Source: Pohlia nutans
Lineage: Eukaryota; Streptophyta; Bryopsida; Bryales; Mniaceae
Reading direction: 5' to 3'
Assembly (NCBI GenBank): GCA_022496805.1
Contig: CM040106.1
Location: 5,146,001-5,210,000, forward strand
Length of the DNA: 64,000 nt
The position numbers were made by a program, and so were the translations under genes. The notes below the pieces were generated by a model. The model saw only the letters and a list, made by a program, of their open reading frames with translations. It was not told the origin of the DNA and did no database searches. Positions 45,083-56,506 of the stretch are shown piece after piece (position 1 is the first letter of the stretch; each line of letters starts with the position of its first letter).

Positions 45083-45228
45083 GTAAGCCCGATGTTATAG
45101 TTGTATTCCCACATATATATAAGCCACGTAGTGCGCCTGAAGAAGCAACTTGCAACAACCAACTCTTTCCAAGTCCTATATCACCTGCACTACCATCACC
45201 ATCATTTCTGAGTGACCTCACTACGTAA
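45083..45228 (-). pseudogene. MCM8-like AAA+ helicase exon fragment
   Basis: Minus-strand reading GDIGLGKSWLLQVASSGALR then GLYICGNTTITSGL. This matches the Walker A region of MCM8-type helicases (G-D-P-G-L-G-K-S-x-x-L-Q ... R-G-x-Y-x-C-G-N-x-T-T-x-x-G-L). The Gly-Lys-Ser that binds ATP phosphate is kept, Ile replaces the usual Pro, and Trp replaces Gln. Similarity stops on both sides (45228 upstream, 45083 downstream), as expected for one exon or a captured fragment. MCM8 acts in meiotic and repair recombination (known). This copy cannot make it. Confidence 0.65.
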
Positions 45229-46556
45229 CAAAGAATAACATTAAAGCTACAAAATATTATATCATGCACTAAATAGAATGAAGAGCGTCCCTCAAAAAGA
45301 AAAGAGAGAATGTCAATCACACTCTCTTGCACCCCCTCCACATCACAGCAAGCATGATACAACTTTAATTGAGGATTTTTTTTGACAATGATACACATAC
45401 ATAATATTTCTTTACAGACCCACTACTAGCTGCACCCAAAGGATTCAAATCTCACTTTATCAATATATATATATATATATAAAGTCTAAATGCTATCTTG
45501 CCATTAATAACATAGCAAAGAGTCAATATAGGAGTCAAACAATGCTTAGTAAAATTCAAGTTTAAAGAACTACACCAGTCCTGTCATAATGCAATGATCA
45601 TTCTGATTCTCAAAGTAGAGGATGCAAGGTTACAAGGGCTAAAGAATGTTATGCAAATAACTAAACAAAAACTAACTTTCAAAATGAAATTCAAAAACTA
45701 CCATACGTTGTGCACCAAGATTAAAAGCTTTGCGCTAGACTCCTACTATGTTGACTAGTGGCGTTTTTTGTCTTCTGTCATTTGCACTGAGATTTAACGT
45801 ACCAAAGAGATAGAAAAATTGGGCATGCCTGTGTATCGTCAATTGCAGCGACATTCCACTCCCTGCAAAGAATTTTCAGAGTTCAAAAGTTCTGCTACAA
45901 GAATGGAGGGTGATTTGAAATCTCTGCAAGTGGGCTAGTACTTGGAATCGACATTCTGGAGCTCAAAATTGCACAGGGCAAGATTTAGAAATAAATAACA
46001 GAATTGTGCGGTTGAAATTGCATACTTTGACAACCCTAACGTCATGCACCAAATTGTAACTTGTTCCTCCAGTTGTAGCTTTGCGATCTCAGCCCTAATT
46101 TTCTCCCGTAATACGCATGAACCGCAAAATTTATACAAAAATGTCAAAAGCCCGACATACAAACTTGCAAAATGGACATACATCAACTCTAAAACACAAA
46201 ACGGTGGACTAGCTTTTCAATAAACAGAGTTGAGTTGGGAGACAAAGTAACCACCTCGCGAAATGAAAAGTTGATATAAAAATGAGAACCTGAGCAGTCC
46301 CGTTACGTCATCAGCGACACTTGAACAAACGGAAACCTGTGAAGAATGTTGCGTCCTCAAAAGGGGCAATTCTTTTGGTAAAACAGCCACATTCTACCCT
46401 AATGCTGAGTATACATAGGCAATTTTCTATACGAAACTACTCATTTTCAAAGTTTTGACACTTAAATATGCTATCAATTTTAAATTCTCATATAGCAAAT
46501 GCGCAAAAATGAAAAATGAACCACTGCTCCCAATCTAACAATCAAGCTTCACCTAC
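45229..46556. other. spacer between two gene fragments
   Basis: An (AT)n run at 45463-45481. The minus-strand ORF 45935-46186 contains LREKIRAEIAKLQLEEQVTI, a short helical stretch without identified domain. No exons of L35 or MCM8 were found. Confidence 0.4.
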
Positions 46557-46691
46557 CTTGTGAGATTTGAGCTTGTAGCCCGCGGCAGCAACGATGGGGT
46601 GCAGCTTGAACGCAACCAGGGGCGGCGAGAGAGACAGGGGCGTTGCTGGACTTGAGAGACAAGCCCTTGAAGGACGAGAGGAGCGAGACAT
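46557..46691 (-). pseudogene. fragment resembling exon 1 of plastid ribosomal protein L35
   Basis: Minus strand. ATG at 46691 opens 45 codons ending VAAAGYKLKSHK at a CAAG|GTAGGT donor (46556). Gly-Tyr-Lys-x-Lys-x-His-Lys is the start of mature bacterial-type L35. In another frame the upstream part reads SLLSSFKGLSLKSSNAPVSL, a good Ser-rich plastid transit-peptide reading, so two compensating indels probably occurred. No second exon (A-K-R-F-R motif) is found downstream within 2 kb. That suggests a captured or stranded exon. The assignment is moderate because the diagnostic part is only about 9 residues. Confidence 0.45.
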
Positions 46692-46867
46692 GGCTGCTTG
46701 GTCTACCCTCTGAGAAACACAAAACCCTAGCCAAACCCAAGCATGGCCAGTGTGTGTTGGACCAACTTGGACTGGCCAACTTGGACGCTATGGCCTCGAA
46801 TTTCTATTTTTTTAATTTATATTTTTTGTTTGATTTTTTGATTGATTTTCTGAAAATCAATAATAAA

Positions 46868-47029
46868 TAGGTCCGAGATGACCCTAAACTACTAGGGTGA
46901 CAGTGGTAAGGTACCCAAACCGAATGGAGAGGTTGGCGGTTCGATTACTGGCTGTGAAATCGGCTTACTATTTGATTGGAAAAATTTGCCGCAGGTTGTT
47001 AAAATTCAATTTGTGTGTTTGAAAAGAAA
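46868..47029 (+). mobile_element. tRNA-derived SINE
   Basis: 162 bp with an exact 15-bp flanking duplication AAAATCAATAATAAA (46853-46867 and 47030-47044). Internal Pol III promoter boxes: A-like TGACAGTGGTAAGG (about 46899) and B-like GGTTCGATTAC (46938-46948), about 40 bp apart. The 3' end is A-rich (GAAAAGAAAA). Long A-rich duplications are typical of LINE-mobilised insertions. Orientation is plus. Confidence 0.85.
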
Positions 47030-47044
47030 AAAATCAATAATAAA

Positions 47045-47937
47045 CATAACCATTTTTTTTAATGAAAATAAGAGTAAATTGTGGATGGAAAATGAATTTC
47101 TATCCAAAATATGTATGAATGTAAAAATATGTCGGATTCTACAATATTATTTTGTCAATTAACACTCTTTATTAAATAAAATAAAATAAATTTTTAAAAA
47201 GAAAGAAAGGTAGTAATTGAGAGGGGAATGCAGTGCACATATGAATTACCGTACCCAGTCATCAATGTCGACCAAAAATTATTATTAAAAAAAACCCAAA
47301 TTTTAGGAAATTATTTTGTTAAAAAAATGATTTTCTTTGGTGAAAAAGAAAGACTTACATAATATCCACATAATCATAGATAGAAAGTAGATCCACTTAT
47401 AGTCATCTCGGCTGGAGCTAGAAGAACTACGCACGTCCCGTCAATAAAACAACTCGAAACAAAAAATTTAATTATCTGAAACCTCTATTAAACACACATT
47501 CAAAGCAATAAACACTATTGCTATACAATATGCCGGATCAATCCTTCTACATAAAAGACAAATAGAAAACAACCAATGAATACCCATAGAATAAAAAAAG
47601 GGGATAGTGGTGAAGACCACTATTTATTTTAAGCAATTAGCACAATGTCACCACTTGTCTCAGGAAGGTGGATAGGGGCCGGTTGATTGGTACAATTTTC
47701 CTGCCTATGATAAACTCACTAGCAGCACCAAGTCATGTATATTACATTAACGCTCAAACGGACTCAAGCGGACTCAACGGGAATCGAACCCAGATTGTAC
47801 AATTGTAACACAAACGTCAATATGACCTCAATATGCGGATTCTGAACTTTTCGCTTCCCATTTTCCTCCAATCTCGCAAGCAAATCCACAGGCTGCCGCA
47901 ACACACCGAACTGCTTTCTATTGCGCCGCCTCATAGC
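47045..47937. other. AT-rich spacer with a repeat copy
   Basis: Dispersed repeat copy 3 at about 47690-47790. On the minus strand it includes GGGTTCGATTCCC at 47776-47788, a B-box-like word, so the family may be another tRNA-derived SINE. A-box and duplication not identified. Confidence 0.4.
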
Positions 47938-49020
47938 CTAGACTCTACCCAACCAGCAAGCACCCTCATCTACAGCATGTAAAACATTAGTACTAGTTAA
48001 CCCTGAAATATTGGATAGACGACCTCGTTTCCGCTTTGCAGCAGATCTCACAGTAGATGACAACCGAGTAGTGTTTTGCTGGACAAAATGAACAACACAA
48101 TCAGACCCAATAGATAGCAAACCTGACCCTAATGACAAGCCCAGCTGCATACAGTTGTCGTGGTTATTAAACTCAATGCTATGCTTTATTCTAGCCAATC
48201 GATCCTTGGAGAGAAAGGTACTACCATTCAGTTGCGAAACAAGAGTGGACTTGTAAATGCAATGTCCGTCGACGCTGACAGTTGCTTCAACTCGCTGACT
48301 GCTTCTCGGCTGTGAAATTTGAACCTCAGCAGAATTAAGCAAATCAGTCACTGCATCTCGGGCTTCATCTTGGAGACTTGTCAAATGGTCGGGGTAAACA
48401 ATCCTCTGTAGCGTCCTCCTCTATGTTGTCCCTCATGTACGGTGCGTGTGTTATAAGGTCAGATGTTGAAGATTCGTTTTGCAAGCGATCCCGCAAGACC
48501 TCGAAGTCCCCATCCTCACCAGACATCGGTCTAGCACCTGGTATGTAATGGAAGCATCTAGGGTCTTCTCTCTCCACCAGCCAGGGCCTGTCATACCAAA
48601 TTCTTCGTCATGGTTGGCAATGTGTACTTGGCGCCATATTCAGCAACCTCAGCATGCCTTGGGCTTGTTTCAGTCCCTCCTGTAGAGCGGATATCACCTC
48701 TGCGTTTGTTGAAATCAGACTGTAGTCATCCAAATTGCAGCGCTGCTCCTAGGTTGCAGCTTGTGCAATCATTCCGAGACAGTATCCATCTTGTTGTGTT
48801 GTTTCTTGAAGACTAGACCATTCTTCCCATACTCGACAGCTAAAATGTGGTTCAATGTATTTGCGGTGTTCACCAATTGACGGAAGTCATAGGCACGTTC
48901 TTGACCGTTCATGCCACCAATTCTTGAGAAGAAGATTTTGCAGGAATCACTTCCAGTCAAATGCAGCGGCACAGCTAAGTCGGGGAACTTGTCTCTGAAA
49001 TGACAAATTAGAAGAACAAC
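47938..49020 (-). pseudogene. gene C, 3' segment
   Basis: Minus strand, directly abutting the gypsy 5' LTR. Reads VVLLICHFRDKFPDLAVPLH, LTGSDSCKIFFSRIGGMNGQ, ERAYDFRQLVNTANTLNHIL and EYGKNGLVF. After disruptions it continues with REDPRCFHYIPGARPMSGED (48577) and a C-terminal stretch VSVDGHCIYKSTLVSQLNGS, TFLSKDRLARIKHSIEF (48384-47938). It joins the 62404-64000 segment once the gypsy element is removed. No named domain. The conserved Gly-Ser-Asp-x-Cys and Gly-Gly-Met motifs may form part of a catalytic or structural core (inference). Confidence 0.6.
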
Positions 49021-49059
49021 TGTCACCGACATAGAACCTTAAGATGGGTATTGCAAAAA
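49021..49059 (+). repeat. gypsy 5' LTR, first part
   Basis: TGTCACCGACATAGAACCTT then AAGATGGGTATTGCAAA, matching the start of the 3' LTR at 61829 (TGTCACGGACATAGAACCTT). The match stops where the MULE begins. Confidence 0.9.
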
Positions 49060-49259
49060 CGGACGACACTTCTATGTGAGCGTAGAGCAGAGAGCGCAAA
49101 TTTGGAGAGCATAGAGTAGGCAGAAATTAAAAATAGTAATATTTTTAGTATTTTTAAGCTATTTTTTGGAAAGATTTGAACATTCCAAAGAATATTCGAT
49201 GTTCTTGTTAATAAATTTTTTTTGACCCATTACCGTGGAAATGAGGTTCACAAAAAACA

Positions 49260-51154
49260 ACCACTTTTTTTTGGTACACTTTGGATTGAATTTAATTACT
49301 TAAAATAGACACAGAAATAGATAATTGAGAAATAAGGGTTAAGTATAAAATCAAAGCAAATGAAGAAGTCAAGAAAGGTTTCAATGAGTGAACAAGATTG
49401 ATGCTATTGAAAACTAAGTGAATAAAAGGACAAGGCACAAGAGACAAAGCACATAGTTGTGGCATTCTTATCTCATCAATTTTGTCTTTGTTCTAGCTAC
49501 TTGTTGATTTGATTCCTACAGCTTGGACTGTAGCAATAATTCATTGTGGTAGACAAAGTTGTCACGACTCAATATATAAAGACGTCCTTACACTCAAACA
49601 CAACAAGAATGTAGACGAGTAGTCTGCGATGGGAGATGAGAGATACATGTTTGACGGCCTAGGATGGGATGAGGAGATAGTAAGTTTAGAAGATCCCCAT
49701 ATTCCATTTAATCCATTGCCGGAATGAGAGAGGAATGAAAAAAGTGTTGCAGAACGGGGTGGTTGCAAGCTACGGTCACCCAAACTTTTTGTCGCGGTCT
49801 ACAAATTGGTGCACTTACCCAATCTTTGGAAAATCATCAATAAATATTGGAATGGAATTTTGTGACGAAACAAATTGCATTGTTTCTAGAATTCTAAAGT
49901 TAAGATGTCTACCACAATAAAGTTTGCAAAATTTCAATCTTTCTATCGAAATTAAGCATTTCTATTTAGATTTGGTAGTGTGTCGCTTGTCAAAAGTGCA
50001 CCTATTTTATGGGAAATGCTAGAAGGGGGTCAAATTTGAACTTCAAAAATTTATAGCAACATACCACAAGTGTGTACAAAGCTACCATATTTTATTTTAT
50101 TTGGTATTATGCTTACTTAATTTTTAATTAATTGTTTTGTGATGTTTTTTTTTTTAGATTTTCGTGTAGTTAAAACTTTTTTTTGGATTTTTTTTTTTGG
50201 AAATGGAATAATGGTTCAATTTCAGAGGTGGGATATGAAATGCATTTTTTATAAAACCTAGCTAAGGATGTTATGTAAAAAAGGCTCTAATTACCCTTGC
50301 TCGATAAAAGACAGAAAAGGCTATTGAGTAATGCCCAAAGTCTTGAAATTAACTTAACAATTGCTAAAGTGAAAGTATTAGCATAAACCCTATTTGGGAT
50401 GGTGAAATTTTTGACCTAATTGAAAGTTGAGAGGTGCGCATTACTACGCTAGTGCACGAGCTGCACGGCCTTTAGCTGCACAAGCTGCACTCCCCACTTG
50501 GTAGACCGTAGCTTGCAATCATCCAACGATATTGTCAAGGATATGTGATGACACCCGTCTCATAGTCCATGCAAGCTTGGAAGTGGCTGAGGGTGGAGCA
50601 GGACGAGCGGCAACGATATGCGGACAAATTGAAGAAGGAAGATGTGGTGGCAAGAGAAGAAGGTGTAGTGGAGGAAAGAGAAGAGGTGGAGGATGAGGAC
50701 AACACGGTTGACAAGCAAGAAGAGGTCACGGAGGCAGTGGCTTCTTCACATCCATCCTCATTCTGTGAGAGCATGTGAGGGTTATCACCACATCCCTTGC
50801 CGTTGGGAGAACGGATGAAAGACCGAACCATTAGCTATGTAGATTTACTTCGACCCAATCTAGTAAGCCCGCCTAAATCGAACGGGGAACATGCACTAAG
50901 TGCTTCAAGGAGCTGGAGACGTCGGAGGCGTAGTTAAAAAGCGGGAAGTTTAGAGTTGGACGGTGTGAGAGACATGCAAGAATTATTGTACTGCAATGAT
51001 TGGACAAGAATAAAGATCATTGAATATGGTTTGTATCATTTGTAGAGTGTAGAAGTACATATTTGTATTTTCATGAGTAATAGAGCAAGTACACACGTGG
51101 TCAACAAACAACTATGTCCATTAGGGACAAAGTATTCCTAAGCCAGGAACAAGT
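49260..51154. other. MULE interior, 3' of transposase
   Basis: Mostly AT-rich. A plus-strand Glu-rich stretch at 50569-50778 (DVVAREEGVVEEREEVEDED) is likely a relic. No domain. Confidence 0.4.
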
Positions 51155-52951
51155 CTAGGTGGTAGAATGTGTCAAAAGGCCACCTTCAAGGATGAACTTG
51201 ACCTCGTTGAAACTAAAGGTTGGGGTGTGTATGAACAAGTTAACTTCAAGATCTAAGTTAGAAACCTTAACAAATATGTAGTACAAATGCTTACAATTCA
51301 GATAGGAATTGCGCGTGCTCCCGAACTTGATAATCATATCTTTGAAGGCCGCGCAAGTACACTCTGGGTGAGAGCTCACCATCACTTGGTGAATGGCATC
51401 TGTAGGAGGAGGTTTGGACTGCAATAGGATAACACAACCGAATCCTGGGTGGGGGATCATGGTCAACTTCAAAACAGTTCCGTGCATGGCTCGAGCAGAT
51501 CCAACATTCTGCTTGTGTTTTGTCGAGGGTCCAGTGCCAGAGCGTCGAGTAGCCTTGGATTTCCTCGTGGGAGGAATGTAGTCAGGGTTGTCGGGAATTC
51601 GAACTCTTGACAAGTCGAGTGGGTGAGCAGAGTTGTTGAAGAGTCGAGTGGGAGTGACGCGCTCCTTAGGGGGTAGTTGGAATCCTGCATTCTCAAGGGC
51701 CATGATCTCCGAGCCAGTGAGTTTAGTACCAAGCATGACAGGCCAAACGGGAGGAATTGGGGGCTTGACTTGGGTGTCTGAAAATGGAACAATCCACTTG
51801 CGACGGAATCCCATCACACAACGCTCAATGTCGTCTGCATAGAAAAATAACTTCATAGGTTTTTGTTTTTGCAATGTGTAAAAATCCCAGACTCCAGAGT
51901 ATGCCGGGCAAGGGACACTCTGATTGTTGGTAACGAGCTTTGTCGTGTATTTCTTCCTAGTACCCACATGCATGGCCCAACAAGACTTGCCGGAATTGTA
52001 AAGGAGATGGGCTATACGCCAAAGCGACTCGTCAACCTTGGTCTCTTGAACAGCGGTGACTCGACGGAAATCGAGCCCGGACGGTGGAGGCGCTTGAACT
52101 TCTTGCACGTCTGGAGAAGACTCTTCGACAATTGTAGGTAGAATTACAGGATTAGATCTAGTGAGTCTTTTAACGGGACGGGGGCGAGAGAAGTTGATGG
52201 TGTCGGCGCGGTGTGTCTCATCATTTGCACCAATAGGGGTATCGGGCCTACGCTTCTGCGATCTAAATTCCTCGGCGCCCTCGAGGTGCGGATTGCGAGT
52301 GCAGAATTCATCGCCTCTGGACATGTCCAACAAGACCTTTTGCAACATAGTAGGATCACCGGTGCGCTCGGCACGTCGTTAGGCGCTACGAAGTTTCAGT
52401 TCCTCTTTGCTAGGACCGATGCCACCATTGCCGCCCTTGCAAGAATGCTCGAATGTAGTCATCCACGGTGGCAACATACAAATCGCCGCCTTTGTTGCCT
52501 GACGCTTGAAGCCACTTGTTGTGGACGGACTCGGCAAGATTGCACGAGGGCATTTGAGTGAAGTCCAACTCCGACATGCGCTCGTCCTGTTCAAAGAAAA
52601 TAGAGGAGTATGAAAATCTGAATATGTTAAAGAAGTGAAGAACTTACAAGACCAGGGAAGGAGAAGTCTAACGAGTTCCATGAAGCCACCCCACTGAAGA
52701 TATTGGAAATGCCAAAACGCGAGCCAGAGATCAACATGTCGCAATCCATCGTCGGAGGTACAATTTGATGAGCTCCACCAAGCTTTGATGGCACAATATT
52801 GTGTCTCTGTCTCTAGCATTGACGAGGCATTGCGATACTGGAGGCAGAGATGCTTGTGTTGTTCGTGCAAATCGTGTTTGATATATTGTTTGGTGTGCTT
52901 CTCCAATGATTGCTTCCAATGGAAGAAGCACGTCCTCTCGCGGCCCTCCAT
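51155..52951 (-). pseudogene. MULE transposase, C-terminal part with SWIM zinc finger
   Basis: Minus strand. From 52951: ERTCFFHWKQSLEKHTKQYI, HKHLCLQYRNASSMLETETQ, WLAFWHFQYLQWGGF. A plausible GT...AG intron (about 52655-52588) follows. Exon 2 reads DERMSELDFTQMPSCNLAES then VHNKWLQASGNKGGDLYVAT, a pattern known from plant MULE-type transposases. After a frameshift and a stop near 52380 the ORF to 51155 ends with HPECTCAAFKDM...LNCKHLYYIF, a C-x-C...C-x-H SWIM finger (about residues 330-365). SWIM fingers bind DNA in MULE transposases. The upstream catalytic DDE half is missing, as coding stops at 52951. It drove movement of the host MULE family, and this copy is defective. Confidence 0.75.
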
Positions 52952-53641
52952 TATAATTTAAGGATCCCCGGACGCGTAGACAATACGCACGGCGTTCCAG
53001 TTGGCAGTATTGTCTACGGCGTTCCAGTTGGCACTTTATATTTTAATAATTAAGAAAGATCAATTTAACAATAAACTATATAAGAGAAATGCCCCAAAAT
53101 TATATTTTTTATTTTAAAATATGAAAAATTCACTGAGCAACTATAATATGCAGATTAAGGGTGAAGGGGATTCCAATGACTTGTGTAGGTAGTCTTTCAA
53201 CTTTCAAAATTTGTAAAATATTACCCGAGTGTAAAAATTTCTGATAAATATTTGAAGTTAAATGCTTCTAAATTCATTATGAGAAGATAAAAAGCTATTT
53301 TTTGAAATTCGATTGTAGGGATAATTACTACACATCAAGCTCCTCATTTTCTCTTTTGGACCAAACTTCATCAAAGTTGAAGAATTTATGTTTTGCCTTT
53401 ACCCCCTCTGTCATTTAGGGGTTAACTTTTGCACCTATAACAATAAATCTCTTGTGATGGGGACCTCTTGGTTATATTGAAGAGGCCTTCAACTACATTT
53501 ATGTCGGTTTTGTTGGGTAAGTTATATGCTCATGTACACCTCATGTTCATCTAATTATGCTCATATCTACTTTTGACACTAGAATCTATTTGTGTTCAAA
53601 GGGTAGGTACATGTAGGGGATAGACTTTTTGGTGTTCGGTT
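52952..53641. other. MULE interior spacer
   Basis: CGGCGTTCCAGTTGGCA is duplicated (about 52991 and 53018). Otherwise AT-rich. Confidence 0.5.
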
Positions 53642-54284
53642 TTGGGTGGCGGGTATAGGGACAGGGGCGAGTTTGTTGTGGCCGGTATTGGGACAAGGAG
53701 GGTATCTTGGGGCGGGTATAGAGCTCCGTTCGCTCCTCTTCCTGTCCCGATCGCTCCTGTCTTTCCCGCTGCCTCCATTCCCCTCCCGTTCCCCGTTGTA
53801 GACCCGTTCCCGGCTAATCCCAGTCGAGCAGCGGCCACTTGCAAAACCAAGCTTCCCTTCTCCCATGTGCCAGCGCCGGAAAGTAGAGCTATTACACAGC
53901 CTCACATTATCTTGTCTTTTTTTTTTGGCGACGCTCCATTGTCTGGTATTGAAGCTGACTGCGTGAAGATGGTATTTGAAGCTTAATACTTGAAGATGGT
54001 CGCTTTGTTGGTTGTGTGTTTGTTTGCATTGTTTCATGCATGAAGATGGTCGCTCAGTTCTTGAGATTCCCGTATGTTTTGGCAAGGTGGTGGTAGAGGC
54101 AAAACCGGTGGTGCAGGAGGGCAAACCGGTGGAGGTGAACGTGCTGGAGGGCAAATCGGTGGAGCAAGCGGAGCAGGCTCCAAAGTTGAGGCTCGAGCAA
54201 GAGGAGGTGATGAAGTTCGAGCCCAAGCGGTTTAGGTTTACAACCTCACATTACCGCTTAAGTTACTTTGTCATATACATGTAA
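53642..54284 (+). other. possible captured coding fragments
   Basis: A GC-rich plus-strand stretch (53642-53986) translates to a Pro/Ala/Phe-rich peptide and is followed by a Val/Glu/Lys-rich piece (VVVEAKPVVQEGKPVEVNVL, 54012-54284). GC content and codon use differ from the surroundings, suggesting captured host DNA, but no domain is recognised. Confidence 0.28.
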
Positions 54285-54783
54285 TCCCTCCCATAATGCA
54301 GGTAACGGAAAGAAACTTAAAAGATGTGGTCTCAACAGAGCTTTAGAGTGATCTTCGAAAGAAAGTACTTTGTTCGTATATGTAATGGGTCCAGGTATCG
54401 ATTACCTTGGAGCCCATTTGTATTGTCATCTTCAGATGCTAACAATTTCATCTGAATAACTTCTAGAATAATTCAAATTCTAGCAATCTAGCAATCGAGC
54501 AATCTAGTAATCTTCAGATGAATATGAGTTTGCAATCTTCAGATGCTAATAATTCAGATTCTAGCAATCTTCAGATGAATGAGTTTGCACATAGGTCAGA
54601 TCGTTGTTTACATGGTTCAAGGGAACTTACCTTAAGATGACTATTCCGTTTAGTATTTTGAGACACCAGTCGATTTTTATTTTTTTTAAAGAGTTTTAGC
54701 GTTAGAGGTAACAAGAGCTGGAGGATTGAAGCAATGCTGGAGAAACGTTTAGTGACATGATGCCTAACAGTGAAATGTTAGTA

Positions 54784-55035
54784 CTCCCTCCGTCCCAAAG
54801 TTATTGTCCAACTTGTTTGCCTGGTATTTCTTTGAGCCAATTACATTGATCATAACGTACTGAACATGATTAAAAAAGGTTCTAAATTATGTCATTAGAA
54901 TGATTGAAGAACATTTCATGCGTTCATTTGCAACTTAAATAAAATTAGTCACAAGGAAGTATTTTTTTGACCTACTTAATAAAAGACTTTCAAACATGAC
55001 TTTCAAACAGGACAATAACTTTGGGACGGAGGGAG
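54784..55035. mobile_element. Stowaway MITE inside the MULE
   Basis: 252 bp, starts CTCCCTCCGTCCCAAAGTTA and ends with its inverse (TAACTTTGGGACGGAGGGAG), near-perfect inverted ends of at least 24 bp, with TA at 54782-54783 and 55036-55037. This is the classic Stowaway terminus. Confidence 0.95.
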
Positions 55036-55509
55036 TATTACATTAGCTACTATTATCATTGAGTTAACTTGACATTATTTTAGTAATGATCTACTGTCAA
55101 ATTAGATTGACATTAACTTACGATTAATAGCTTTGTCAATGTAATGGGGGGATCTTTTGAAACGCGTTGCGATAAAATAAGAGAAAGATCACCGTCTTAA
55201 TGTTCAAGGAAGTCTGAATGGGATCAGAGTGTGCACCGCCTACGGGTTTTTGCACGTATTGAAAGATAAAATATGTATGAGGTGACGAAGATCAAATTTC
55301 AAAAAAACACAGTGGCATGGAGAGGGGCTCCGGAGAAGCACAAATAATTTTTTAGCATCATCATCCACACTCTCACCCGCGAGCACGACATTGTCTTAGA
55401 TTGGCACGCGGCCACAGGTTTCTCCATTTCCATCCTTGCATTGTCTTTGTTCAACATTTCTTGCATTTCTTGTGGTTTTGTTTTGTTCATTCTTTTTTTT
55501 TCTTCTAGG

Positions 55510-56022
55510 TGTTTCTATTAGTGCGTGTCGTGAGGGTGAGCGCCACATTGTAGCGTTGGACACGGACACGGAGATCTTTGAGGCCATCCTTTGCCCCATG
55601 CGGGATCCCGTACCTCAACCCCAGCCTACTGTTCACTTTGAGGATTTTGATTCTGAGGAGCCTACCCCCAAGATCGTACGACGCGAGAGGCACTGTAAGT
55701 AAGTTGGTTTGTTCACTTGGCATACCATTATTCATCTTCTTCTCTTCTCCTTCTTACTAATGCTTATGTATCCTCTTATATTCTTGTTTCCAGAGTTCCA
55801 CGGGTAAGTCCGATCCGTGTTCTCCATCCAAGTTTGTTTAGCAGCCCTCCAAGGGGATTCGGGTTGCCATCGTATGCCGCTGAGGTTGCCCATCAGCAAG
55901 CGGTTGCAGATTCACCACCCTCTCGTCGCATCCAGAAGTTTGATAGGGGGGTGTTCAGATTATTGGATATAGAGGCTAAACAAGGCAAGGGTAGTGATGT
56001 TGAAAGGAGTCCTAGCCCTTAA
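55510..56022 (+). pseudogene. 3' exons of the MULE second ORF
   Basis: An acceptor (TTTTCTTCTAG) at 55509 opens GVSISACREGERHIVALDTD, TEIFEAILCPMRDPVPQPQP and an acidic linker to ERRH at a GTAAGTAAG donor (55695). An acceptor AGAG near 55795 continues in frame with FPRVSPIRVLHPSLFSSPPR, AAEVAHQQAVADSPPSRRIQ, KFDRGVFRLLDIEAKQGKG and a stop at 56020-56022. Related C-termini occur at 21.5 kb and perhaps 22.3 kb. The strand-D-x-D-helix pattern at the start resembles the SAM-binding edge of methyltransferases (inference only). Upstream exons are not identified, so the gene appears 5'-truncated. Confidence 0.45.
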
Positions 56023-56506
56023 TTAGGCCTTTTGATTGTGGAGACTTGAGCTCCTTATGTTTTGGTTTGATTTGGATTTTATATGAGGTTTTCTGTGTTG
56101 GTTTATTTACATCCGTGTACACAAGAGTCCTTGTTCTATTTGCACTTTTGATGTTTTTAATAATGACGTCAACCCTAATTTAATTGTAAACCATACAAAA
56201 ACAAAAAAATATTGTTTTTTGTAAATAATGCTGCGGAAAATGATTGAAAATCCATTATTTTGTTTTGAACTATGATTTCGAGAATTCTACCCATTTCCAC
56301 GGATTTGGGGTCCCTATTTCTAAAAATTAACTAAATATAGCCTAATTTCCAAAAATAATAGCTAAAAATAACCCACTGTCTACGGTCATAGGCCTTTTCC
56401 CTACCAAAAATGATTTCTAAAAATGAAAATCTGCGCTCTCCAAACTCTTCGCTCTCTGCTCTTCGCTCTCCGCTCTCCGCTCTACGCTTACACTACTAAG
56501 TTTCCC

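Larger units (their letters stand above)
49060..56506. mobile_element. Mutator-like element (MULE) inside the gypsy 5' LTR
   Basis: 7.4 kb. The ends are inverted relatives: left TGTGAGCGTAGAGCAGAGAG, right (inverted) TGTAAGCGTAGAGCGGAGAG, followed by TTTGGAGAGC and, further in, AGCTATTTTTTGG and CCGTGGAAATG on both sides, so degenerate TIRs of roughly 200 bp. TTGCAAA from the LTR is present on both sides (49051, 56507), consistent with a worn 8-9 bp duplication. Carries a MULE transposase fragment (-) and a second ORF (+). Confidence 0.78.

Noticed and set aside
47774..47790. tRNA gene suggested by a T-arm-like GGGTTCGATTCCC (minus)
   Set aside because: No acceptor-stem pairing or anticodon arm could be drawn. 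The sequence continues into a dispersed repeat.
50535..50831. Ser/Thr-rich minus ORF
   Set aside because: Antisense of a Glu-rich plus-strand relic.
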